Shown here: positions 1 to 10,326 of the stretch, piece by piece
Layout of the letters: each line of letters opens with the position of its first letter
Position numbering within the stretch: the first letter of the stretch is position 1
Program-made: the position numbers and the translations under genes
Source: Rhytidiadelphus loreus
Taxonomy: Eukaryota; Streptophyta; Bryopsida; Hypnales; Hylocomiaceae
Assembly: GCA_947034895.1 (NCBI GenBank)
Contig: OX344765.1
Span: 17,675,001-17,739,000, forward strand
Reading direction: 5' to 3'
DNA: 64,000 nt
Notes under the pieces: generated by a model
The model's input: the letters and a program-made list of their open reading frames with translations, nothing else
The model's database searches: none
Told to the model about the DNA's origin: nothing

Positions 1-214
1 CTTTGGGCCTTCTTGAACCTACTTTCCCAACCTTTTTATTTCCCCAAACCTACTTTCCCAACCTCCCGGCCTCCCCGAACCTACCTCACCAAGCCTGCTA
101 ACTTTCCGGAATCTACTTTGTTGAATGTACGTCGCCAAACTTGCCTGCCAAAAACTTGCTCTTTCTAAGCTTCAAGTCCTATACACGTATATGTCTTGAA
201 CCCTTGAACCATGG

Positions 215-810
215 GCGGATCAACGTGGAAATCAACTTTTTTGTCAATGTAGGAATTGTTGGCTTAAAAAAAAATTCACTCTCATTAGAAGACAAACTAC
301 TATAGACGAACTTTCCTTTCCACTCAAATTTTGGAGGATGAATAGTTGCATTTTTGTCCTACACGGAAGAATTTTTGTCATTCTTCAACCTAAAAATGGC
401 CTTGGCGTTATGTATGGTATGAAGAATGTAAGAGAACTTCATCCAATTAAGTTTTTGTAGGTTCCTATTTTTCAAAGAAGCAGCATTTGATTTTGAAGAA
501 TTGAAAATTCAACCACAACATTATACCCCAGGACACTTGGGCTATCTAAATGTTGCAATTTAAAAAAAATTAACCCATGAATGCCAGGCTAGTCATCATG
601 GAAATCATTTGTTTTGTCACCGTGTAATTTGCTGGCTCATAAAAATGAAAAAATACTAATTGAAAGACAAACTATTGTATATGATCTTTCCTTTTCATCC
701 TAAATTTTGGATGATGGATACTTACATTTGTGTCCTATATGACAAGATTTTTTGTCATTCATTGACTAGGAGATGGCTTTGGAGTTGTTTATGGATTAAG
801 GAAGGTAAAG
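215..810. repeat. Diverged direct duplication (unit about 370 bp)
   Basis: Bases about 215-440 and 587-810 align along their length. Shared words in the same order include GGAAATCA, TTTTGTCA, AGACAAACTA, CTTTCCTTT, AAATTTTGGA and TTTTTGTCATTC. The copies are well diverged, so the duplication is old. No coding potential is visible. Confidence 0.5.
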
Positions 811-1121
811 AGTCCACATAATGGGAGAATTCATCTCTTTTAGACTTTTCCATTTAATGTAGACTTATTTTTAGCACAAAAATAAAGGAAAAAATTCCAT
901 ATCCATTGGTGGTTTTCATATTTCCTAAAACCCTAAACAAATTTGAATAGAATTTAATATATAGTATTTCTAATTTGTTATGTATCTAACCCTCTAAATG
1001 ACCAACGTGTTTTTTGAGCTTTTTGGAATTCACTATAACTAAAGTATCAAATGAATCGTGCATTTTTTAAACTTGTACACTAAAACACAATTCCGAAATT
1101 CCATACCCTATTCAAAGCTTC

Positions 1122-1131
1122 TGTTACATTT
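1122..1131. repeat. Target-site duplication, left copy (element 1)
   Basis: TGTTACATTT lies directly outside the left terminal inverted repeat and is repeated exactly at 14788-14797 outside the right one. A 9-11 bp duplication is typical of Mutator-like elements, so 10 bp fits the transposase found inside. Confidence 0.85.
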
Positions 1132-1160
1132 CAAGGTTGCTATATTGTGAGCCTGCGAGC
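1132..1160 (+). repeat. Left terminal inverted repeat of element 1
   Basis: It begins CAAGGTTGCTATATTGTGAG and ends CCTGCGAGC. It matches the reverse complement of 14759-14787 at 25 of 29 positions. Further GTGAGC copies follow to about 1196, then the TATGACCGCGG-type subterminal motif. Confidence 0.85.
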
Positions 1161-4100
1161 GTGAGCCTGTGAGCGGGATCTTGTGAGCCTGTGAGCGTAT
1201 GACCGTACATTTTTTAGATTTGGAAATTAAAAAAGTACCTATGACCGCGGTTTTCATTTCATTTTTTTTTTTCAATTTTTAAAATTAATTTTCTTTTTAT
1301 TTATGTGTAGGCAATCCTAAGACCGTGGACTCTGAAATAATGATTTAAATTTGGACTTTACAGAAACAATTTCACTGTACAATGCATGATGGGAAGAAGA
1401 AATGGTAATATATTTTTTTGCTTCAAAAGGCATTCAAAAAATTTGTAGCGAAGTTTATTGTGCATCCTTAATATAATTAGGATTCTGGATTTTTGAAAAA
1501 TATACTAAATTCATCAATCGCCTTTGTAGTGCATTCGGTCCATATTGAGGTATTTATTGATGGTGAAAAAGGCCTTGTTCATTCAAATAATGTCCTTTCA
1601 ATGTTTGTCCACAAATATAGGAGTAGCTTATTAAACGAGATAGAAAATATATTAGAAGCTTTAAAATATAGATGGACTTAGAACCTTTGTTGATAATTTT
1701 GAATTCTAAAATGACAAAACTACTTCACATTTCAACAACTGTACAATAGTATGATTACAATATCATATATAACCGATACGGTTTTAAAAATAAAAGCCTA
1801 CAAAAAAAGAAGTTAAGGTAAAAGAAACTGTAATGCTTGGAAGACATAAAACAACATATAATAATAGATAGAATGAAATCCAATAATTGCAATGTAATAA
1901 ACAGAAGAATCAAGAAGACGATGTAGACATAGACTGAGAGTGGGCACTACTATCAGTCGATGATGTATCCATCTCTAATTCTACAGCTTCCACATCTAAA
2001 AACTTCAAAACTGTTGGGTCTAAAGAAGTAGACTTCTTCTGTGCAGGAAAGTCTTCTTCAGATGCAAATGTAGATGCTAAGGCCTCTGCATATGATGGCA
2101 ATATGTAGGACTTCTCCGGGCTTGAAAAAAAAGAGGGTAAAGTGAAAAAAGGCTGTTGAGTTGCCTTGTTTGAAATCATGCTGTAAAACCAAAGAAGTGT
2201 TAGAACAAATTTCAAAATCACATTGATAATAAACAAAATGTGTAATATATGTGCAAAATGACAAAAGCATTAGAATTAGACATATAATTTGGCAAATAAT
2301 GTTAGATGAGGATAGACTTACTCACATGTGAAACGAGATTTCTTGACAATGCATGGAAGTTGAACTTCCACTGTATCATCATCATCGTCAAGCAATACGG
2401 CAGCTACGGTTGGTTTAGGAACAGGTGGAATTGTCCGAATCATCGGAGCCAAAACTGCATTGAAGAGGGCTTTGTCACCCTCAAGTGCAACGATGTGCCT
2501 ACCCAAGTTTCGACAAGCATGGATAGAGGCCCCTAGTACCAAGTACAACACAGATGAAATTAGAAAGCAGACCTCTATAAGGGTAAAAGAGAAAGAAAAA
2601 AAAATTATAGAGAAGAATGATTTAAGTCGTCTAATATTACCTGTACCAGCATTGCAATCCATAATAACATCATTTGGAAATGAACACCGTTGTATCAACA
2701 TTTGGAGTAATCTAGGATCCTTCTCTCGTGCCCCTCTCCATGGCTTGGAACTCTAGTCCATAGTCATAGTCTCTAAATTTGTGAAATTGTGAAGTACATC
2801 ATTAGCCGCAACATCCAAATTCAGTTTTGCTAAACTTGGTGGGCATGGCTGGAATTGAAACTTGGAAGATTCAACTCCAGGCAACTTCCTGACGAACAAC
2901 ATAATTCCAAACCGCTGTGTCTGCAAAAACGCAGATGTAGAACCATAGAATAAATTCAAAGAAGTGTAAGAGATTGAGGGACTATAATGAAATATAAAAA
3001 AAGACATGTCAATGAAATTGAAAAAGGAACATTAATTTATAGTAACACTTGGTTTGACAACAAAACGTCTATAAGAAATTAAAAACATCCAAAATTCAAA
3101 TGATAAAGGAATGTACCGTTCTTCCTGGCGCAACAGGTGAGGCCAAATGTAACGTGTTCGTTCCCCACCAATCCTTCATCAGCTCAAAAGAGTAAGTAAT
3201 ACCGTATTGTACAACGGTAGCCTTTGTAATGGCCCTCAAGGGATAGATAATGATAAGAGCTCCATCATCATGTACATGACCATCACTGAACTCAAAAAAC
3301 AATTGAAGCCAGTCCGGATCCTCTGCGTTCCACTTGGGAATGCTAGTCGGAGGCATCGATAAACCAAGGACAGGCAATCCCTCTGGCATGTCTCCAATAA
3401 TGAGGTCTACACGAGGCTTATTACACTTAACTCCTTTGAACAGGCGTTCCTTGTCCCCCTTGTACTGCAACAGAATTACAATGGTAAGTACAACAAACAA
3501 ACAAATCTAAATGAATGGGAAAAAAATGTATGAGGACAAACAAGAGAAAACGCTCACCATGTCTATGAACTTCAAAATGTCATGGTACACCTGGGGGAGA
3601 GGATCAGCCAACACACTTGCAAGAGAATGGTTAATGATGAATTCATTCATAGATATGTCTGAGTCGGTCAAAAATTCTATAGGTGATGGACCGTGCAACA
3701 TGCCTTCTTCACTAAGTGAAGCAAAATCTGCATCTCGTTTGGTGCCACGTGAACCCGAACCTCGATGCTGTGAGACCTCATCTTTAGTCGACGAAACTGG
3801 AATTGGATCTTTTGCCTTCTTCTCCTTGTTCTTCTTCGCCTTTGCAGCCTCCACCAATTTCAAGGTCCGTTTCGTCAATCTTTCCTTAGCCTTCTCCACT
3901 GCTTTGGCATTTTTCAATGCTACCTTCTTATCTGCCTCCTCTCTTTTCTTCATGGCTTTGGCTTTAGCATCGTCGTCAAGGCCAGCAAATTCTTCATTGT
4001 CCACTTCCTTGCTCTGTGAATTTGTAGAAAGCTTTAGCTGCTGCTCAGTCTCTGGCGTGAACTCAGGTGGGCAATCCAAATACCAAGCACCCGTCTTCAA

Positions 4101-5809
4101 GTGCAAACTGGTCCACAACTGTAATTGCGACGAAGAAAACATGCAATGCTCAGATGAAGCATCCACCCACGTGGAGAGAAAAACTGGTAAGTCATGTTTC
4201 GCAATGGCTCCTTTTGCTAGCAACTCAAACTTGAAATACCTGTAGCAAGAACCAAAAGATATCAACTACAAGATATCAAGTTCCACGTGCAACTATTCAA
4301 TCAATTACTAAAACAAAACCCTGTGTGAGATAGTATACCAGAAAGAATTAGTAATAAGTACTCATATAAAGAGCATTATATAACTCCACCTACAATCATT
4401 GTATCCTTAGCGCAGAGTCCATTCAATAAGACCAGATTTTAGTCATCCAAACACACATACGAAGATCATTACCTAATTCCACTTATAATCAGTTTGCCCT
4501 TGGCGTCGAGGGCATTCAATAAAATCAGATTTAGTCATCGTCATTAATATGAATAGAATATAGAAATGTCGGATGATGCTGAGGAAAGAATTATCAAGAC
4601 TGAACAACAAGTTACGGAATCTGCTATAAACTAACAACAAGCAATTTTGTCATTACCTGAAAAGTACACGTTTCACGACCAAGTCCGTGCCTTTGCGTTT
4701 CCTAAAGTCATCTGACTTCTTAAAACCGTCATCACCCTTGGAATCCCCCTTAGAATTCCCCTTGAAATGCCCCAAAAAAGCTTTGTCCCAAACACGAACC
4801 CTCCACCCCTCAAGATAATCTGGAAAAGAGTCCGGCTCTTTCGGAGTATCCATATTCAATCGCAATTGGTCCTTCTTCACTATCTCATCAAACATTTCAG
4901 ACCCCAACTCTTCAATCTGTTAACCAAATATAAATAAGTTATCAAATAAGAAGAAATTATTTTCGCGCAACAAAGAATCATGCAAGATTAAAACAGAATA
5001 CCAAAAATGATGAGATAGAGTTGAAATACATACCGTAGCATACCAGCATGCTTTAGCCAAGAAAGACTTCAACTCATTCTCTCCAACTGGCTTCGGTGGA
5101 AACCAGAGTGACTTCCTTGTTTTAGTTGAGGTATTCCACCACTGAAGCCACCGGACTTTTTGCACACTATTGGCATTGGAAGTTGCAATCAATTGCAACT
5201 TCTCTAATGTCATTTCTGGAGTGATATTCTCAGTCCAGTGGCGCTCAATCTGTAGCACTCAAAAATGTACTTAAAAAAACAAAAAATTGAAAGAAAGACC
5301 CAGAAATGGAAGTGACCAAGCAATAACAAGATGTAGTCAAAATGAACATACTTCTTCAAGGAAACCGCTCCCAAGCTGGAGATTGGCCACTGCTGTCAAT
5401 TTGTACAACTTTTGAGTCAAATGAGTTGTTGCTTCCTTCGTAGTAACCTTCATGGTAGCCAAAATGGCTTCTGGGGACTGATCTTCTTCATCAGATTCTT
5501 CTTTGTACTTTCGAACTGCAGCATCAGCTGTGGCAGATATCTCATACTACAGAAAAAACATAAAATAAGTAGTGTTTCGTAATTTGATGCAGAAAACATA
5601 AAAGTCTGGATTTGTGACAAATATGAAATATTACCCGAAAAATGAAGGCAGTGAAGACTTCTACGGACATGGAGTACCAACTTTTCCGTGAGTTCTGGGT
5701 GCATTGGGCCATCTCCGAGGTATTCAAGTGCTCCGCAAACATATGTAATGGCAGCACTCCATACTTCTAGACACGGTACAACGTGTGAACCAAATTCGTT
5801 TTGATAAAC

Positions 5810-6392
5810 CACGGGGAGGACACTCCCCATGTTTTAGCAAACTACGTGCGGCGGAAAAAGTAAAACAAGTAATACACCTTAAAATTTAATTTCTTTTTCA
5901 AAAAAAAAATTATGGATAGATTTTACTACTTTATAAGTTTATGTTTTGAATTATTGGTATTTTTTTGTGCTAATAGTAATTAGTTATAAATTTTTGAAGA
6001 AAAAAGATACACTGTAAAGCTGAAAATAACTTTCACACCTCTATATTATATAAGAAAAAAAAATTGAAAAATGAAAAAAAAATTATATAGAATAGCTTTC
6101 TATTGAAAGTTTATTTTGGTTGAATATTGATGCAATAGTCATCTTCATGTGAGCTCTATAAATATTTTAGTTGGAGAACATGCCATTTTAGTTCATTTTT
6201 CAACCCTTTCTAGACAATATATCTTATGTTATTTGGAATTGAATTTTTTGTCAATAGAAACCTTTAGTCATTGTTAAACAAAGCTCAAAATTTTAGAATG
6301 AAATTATAGTTTATTCAAGGTGAATTACATGAATTACTTTTTCCACCGCCGCACGTAGGTACCCCAAATGTAGTGAGAGTGTCCTCCCCTAG
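5810..6392. mobile_element. hAT-like MITE inserted in exon 4 of copy A
   Basis: A 583-bp insertion flanked by an 8-bp duplication, TGATAAAC (5802-5809 and 6393-6400). The ends are inverted repeats: CACGGGGAGGACACTC on the left against CTAGGGGAGGACACTC on the right. A second matched block, CTACGTGCGGCGG...AAAAAGTAA, lies about 30 bp further in. No coding capacity. The 8-bp duplication and CA/CT-GGGG ends suggest a non-autonomous hAT element. Removing it rejoins an exon that aligns with exon 4 of copies B and C (FIKTNLVHTLYRV). Confidence 0.75.
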
Positions 6393-7429
6393 TGATAAAC
6401 GAATTCTCTGTTTATCTGCAAGGCAAAATGATAAAGATTAATAAATATGAAGAAACTTAAATAAACCATTCGAAAAGAGAAATAAGTAATAAATCAAATG
6501 ATGAACTTACTGGTTGATATCGTGCATGGCATGCATGACTTGGGTAACTTTTCCTTTTGTATCCAAAATAATAGAATCAACCGAGATGTGCCAATCTTGA
6601 TCGCTGGCATGTCGTTTGGAAATGTAGGAAGACCACGCCAACAGCCTATGGTTCCCATCACAAACAAAAAACTTCAAAGATTGAAAACTCTCCAACCCAG
6701 GAGTTGCATTGAGGTAGGCATTGAAGACGTCATTTTCAGCCTTCCAGATTGGCCCCCAAGTCTCCATTTCAGCATCAGAGACTTCCTCCATTTCTCCTTG
6801 CTCGTTCGTGATTGATACATAAAATACATTGGATCCATCTCGGTATCCATGTACAAACTCCTACTCAAGTTTTGTAAGATCGCATTGCAGAGCTGAACGG
6901 ATCATAGGCATAGTCTTTAAACGACATAAGGGGATTTTCAAACGAGAGATTGAATTCGGTTTCAATCTCAAAGCAGAAATTGCAGCAACCGAATTGACTT
7001 TCTGTGCCTTCCGGAAGTCGTCCTCTGTAGTAAGATCCGTATCTTTGTTCTCAACATCTACCACAGAGGAAGTCTTCTCTTCCACAACGTGTCCATCAAT
7101 GTCCTCTCCCTCCTTACTCAAAGATTGAAAATCAAGAGATTTACCTTCCTCATCCTATCACACACAAGCAATATTTACATTAAATGATTACTTATACTTG
7201 AAGGTGTCATTTGACTAGAAAACACCGAAAAATTTATTATCACTAAATCCAATAGTTAAAGAATAGGATAGCTCTGCAAGTGTTGTTATATGGTCCCATC
7301 GGTGCCGAGGCTACAAAATTTAATGCCAAATTTCGCAGTGAAGAGGTCCCCTAGGCGCCGAGGCTTCCAGGATGGAGGCCGCAGCTTGGGTACACCGGGT
7401 CTCCTCGTGCCTTCGCCGTGCACTGGCAT

Positions 7430-8095
7430 GGGCCCCTCGGCGCCGAGGCTTGGAGAGGGGAGCCCTCAGCCCGACGTCGTCGTGCTATCGCCACGCACCG
7501 GCAGGTTGCCTCGTGACGTCGCCACGCACTGGCAGGGTCCCCTCGTTACGTCGCCACGCACTGGCTGGGTCCCCTCGGTGCCGAGGCTTGGAGAGGGGAG
7601 CCCTCAGCCCGACGTCGTCCTACTGTCGACCCGCACTAGCAGGGTCCCCTCATGACGTCACCACGCATTGGACGGGTCCCCTCGTTACGTCGCCACACAC
7701 TGGCTGGGTCCCATCGGCGCCGAGGCTTGGAGAGGAGAGCCCTCAGCCCGACGTCGTCTTGCTGTCGACCCGCACTAGCAGGGTCCCCTCGTGACGTCGC
7801 CACGCATTGGACGGGTCCCCTCGGCGCCGAGGCTTGGAGAGGGGAGCCCTCAGCCCGACGACGTCCTGCTGTCGACCCGCACTAGCAGGGTCCCCTCGTG
7901 ACGTCGCCACACACTGGTTGGGTCCCCTCAGCACCGAGGCTTGGAGAGGGGAGCCCTCAGCCCGACGACGTCCTGTTGTCGACCCGCACTAGCAGGGTCC
8001 CCTCGTGACGTCGCCACGCACTGGACGGGTCCCCTCAACGCCGAGGCTTGGAGAGGGGAGCCCTCAGCCCGACGACGTCTGTGGAGTTCGATCTT
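7430..8095. repeat. GC-rich minisatellite in intron 1 of copy A (107-bp unit)
   Basis: Anchor CCGAGGCTTGGAGAGG(G/A)GAGC recurs at 7443, 7581, 7720, 7827, 7934 and 8041, giving spacings of 138, 139, 107, 107 and 107 bp. The longer spacings contain an extra copy of a roughly 32-bp sub-unit with GACGTCGCCACGCA. Each unit carries the palindrome CTCGGCGCCGAG or a variant. It is very GC-rich in an AT-rich region, and long open frames through it are by-products of the repeat. A degenerate start of the array reaches back to about 7290. Confidence 0.9.
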
Positions 8096-8413
8096 GGTCG
8101 AAATTCGATGTGTGAGTTCCGAGTGCGGGATTCGTGAAGGTTCCTTGGCCCTTATTCAGGATTCCCTTGGACCCATTGCGAGACAAGCTTCCCTCGAATC
8201 TCACAGGCCGCGGAGATTCCTGTAGAGGCAAGGTTTGATACAAAGCCAACAAGTAAGACAGTAAGACAACAATAAATTCCTCACCTGTAATTCCGAAGGG
8301 GGGATCTCGGCCATGTGATCTTGAAGTCCGTGATCCTCATTGCTTCCACTTGCATCACCGTCGCCTCGTGTCTCTCCAAGTGCCGCACTCCTCGTCGTTG
8401 GCCTCCTTGCCAT

Positions 8414-10326
8414 TGCTCTTCTACCCTAAAGAGGAAACCAAACCCTAGATTAGTTTGAAGTCACGGTGGAGTTCTACAAACGGAGAAGGTTTAGTCTTCA
8501 AGAATGAGAAAGAGTTTCGAAAATGTTTTGGCACTCACAACGCAAGGTCGATGATCCAGTAGTCTAAAACGGAAACAACATGCAACCTGCTTCTAAAGTA
8601 CCGCAAGAGAGACCGTAAGGGTACCGCAAGAGAGAACAGAGCACGCGGGAAATGGGAGAGGCGGGGAGACTGCCGGTCAAAGTTCGGCGAAGTTTCCTGG
8701 ATAGTCCAAAGCGGGCCGGGATCCTACGAGTTCCGTGGACAGAGCCCTAATATAATACTGAGGTCTGGAATATAAAGTAATATTACATATTTGTAAAGAA
8801 AAGCATCTAGTGGTATACTTACACTTGAATCTGACATGTGTCCTTCACTTGATAGCTCCTCCGTATGCTTCTTCTTAATCAGTTCTTCCTGTATGCTTCT
8901 TTCATTTTTGACAATAACATCTGCATTGACATGATTGACTATGCAACTCGGCTTGGGAGGGGTCTCTTTTTTTACTACAACACTCTTCTCTCATGCAAAC
9001 TGTGCCCGTTGCAATTCCTTTCAGGAAGAAAAGAAAAGCTTTCTTTTCTTCTTCCGCTTTCGCAGATTGTACTGGGGACCACTCTCTCTTGTCCCCTTTT
9101 CAGCATGCATGGGACTAAAGGATCATACTACTCAAAAACTCTATAAAATGGATAGACATAGGAGATGCAATAGAAGTGCAATATCTAATAAGCACTTGTG
9201 ATTGATTTCAACGTATAAGCTGAACTCAAAATTCTACTATGTCATGATTCTACAAAAATGGCTAGACATGAGCTCCATCCATCATTTTATACTGTATCTT
9301 AAAATATTTTGTGTGGAAATTTAAATTTGAATGTTTGCTTCAGTACTCTTTGAAATAATGTCTTCAAATATTTGAAGGATCCTAAGTCATAACTATCAAG
9401 TACTCTATTATGGGCACAGAATAGAGAAAAATTCATTGATTAAATACTGTTTTGTACTCGCTAGAAATTTAATTAAAAAATGTGGTTTACAAAATAGAGA
9501 AATTAGGTTTAACTCCAATTAGATCGTCGTAATTCAATTCAATTTAATTACCCCTTGAATCCTGACTTTTAGACTTGGGTGGGCATACAACTCTCTGAAC
9601 CATGCCTTGATCTAGTGCTATAATCTATGCCACACACATGGCTTACAGTTAATTAAATCATGGTACAATAGCATAAAATATTGATATAGTGTGGATTGTC
9701 AAGAAATTAGCATGGAGCAAACAGATTTCACTATTTTGTCTACATAACCGTTATTTTTTTTTTTGAATTGTTTTTAGATCTCCTAATTCATCATGGTAAT
9801 TTACGCTATCCAAATCTTTTAAACCTACAAAAATTTAATGTAGATCTCCATGGATCCGTTTTATAGTCCCTCCAGAAAGAGTCTTCATTATATGTGTATG
9901 TTAGAATTAATAGAAATTCAGGGTACATGGATTGCTATAAGGACAAGAATCAGAGTTTTTCAACTTTGGCATATTCTTAAATTTTGCCCAGTCATAATGG
10001 ATCCGAGATCTACAACAGAGAAATCTTGCTACATTAGTTGCATTACATTTGTATTTATGAATTTGTTAAGAAAAACGGCTTTCTCAGGGAATTAAATTTG
10101 GATAGTCAATTAAATAGGAGATATTTATATTTGAAATAGTAGTTCACATTTAATATTAGTTATCGCATATTTTTCACACTACAATGTACCTTCATTGTTT
10201 CCATGTAATGTTTCATCATCTGCTTATATATCATACTGATGTTTATTCAATCCATCTCTAATCTCTAACCTTTACTAACTTAGTCATCGTAAACATTTCA
10301 TTGTTGATGTGCCTCCTTTTTACTCA
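8414..10326. promoter_or_regulatory. Head-to-head intergenic region of element 1
   Basis: This 1.9-kb gap lies between the start codons of copy A (minus) and the transposase (plus), so it must hold both promoters. The part next to copy A (8550-8740) is GC-rich with a short direct repeat (GTACCGCAAGAGAGA). The part next to the transposase is AT-rich. A TATATA at 10225-10230 lies about 100 bp before the transposase ATG. No gene is visible. Confidence 0.4.

Larger units (their letters stand above)
1..1131. other. AT-rich flank left of element 1
   Basis: No gene was recognised. Bases 1-170 are a pyrimidine-rich, loosely repeated stretch built on AACCTACTTTCCC-like words. The rest is AT-rich and contains a diverged direct duplication, listed separately. 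The flank ends in the left copy of the target-site duplication of element 1. Confidence 0.6.
1910..8413 (-). pseudogene. Copy A: ParB-like domain + N4/N6 DNA methyltransferase-like gene, broken
   Basis: Twelve-exon cargo gene of element 1. Exons by homology and splice sites: 8413-8285, 7154-6511, 6407-5635, 5546-5352, 5249-5034, 4916-4657, 4239-3558, 3464-3117, 2920-2641, 2532-2326 and 2180-1910; the exon 2 found in copies B and C was not seen here. Exon 3 carries the ParB/sulfiredoxin-like signature FFVCDGNHRLLAW. Exon 8 is a lysine-rich coiled coil. Exons 9-11 form a permuted (beta-class) methyltransferase: motif IV-like DLIIGDMPEG first, then WRGAREKD, motif I DCNAGTG and CRNLGRHIVALEGD. 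The glycine loop is the most canonical of the three copies, but DMPE replaces the usual DPPY. Breaks: in-frame TAG at 6861-6863, 5767-5769 and 2753-2755, and a MITE inside exon 4. It ends in TGA. The substrate (adenine N6 or cytosine N4) cannot be told, and activity is uncertain. Confidence 0.75.

Noticed and set aside
3511..4245. 244-codon plus-strand frame over copy A exon 8
   Set aside because: It is the antisense shadow of the Lys/Glu-rich coiled-coil exon, which copies B and C conserve on the sense strand.
7290..8225. Several long open frames in both strands of the GC-rich minisatellite
   Set aside because: They repeat with the 107-bp unit, which is not a multiple of three, so they shift frame from unit to unit. 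They arise from GC-rich stop-poor sequence and have no domain.
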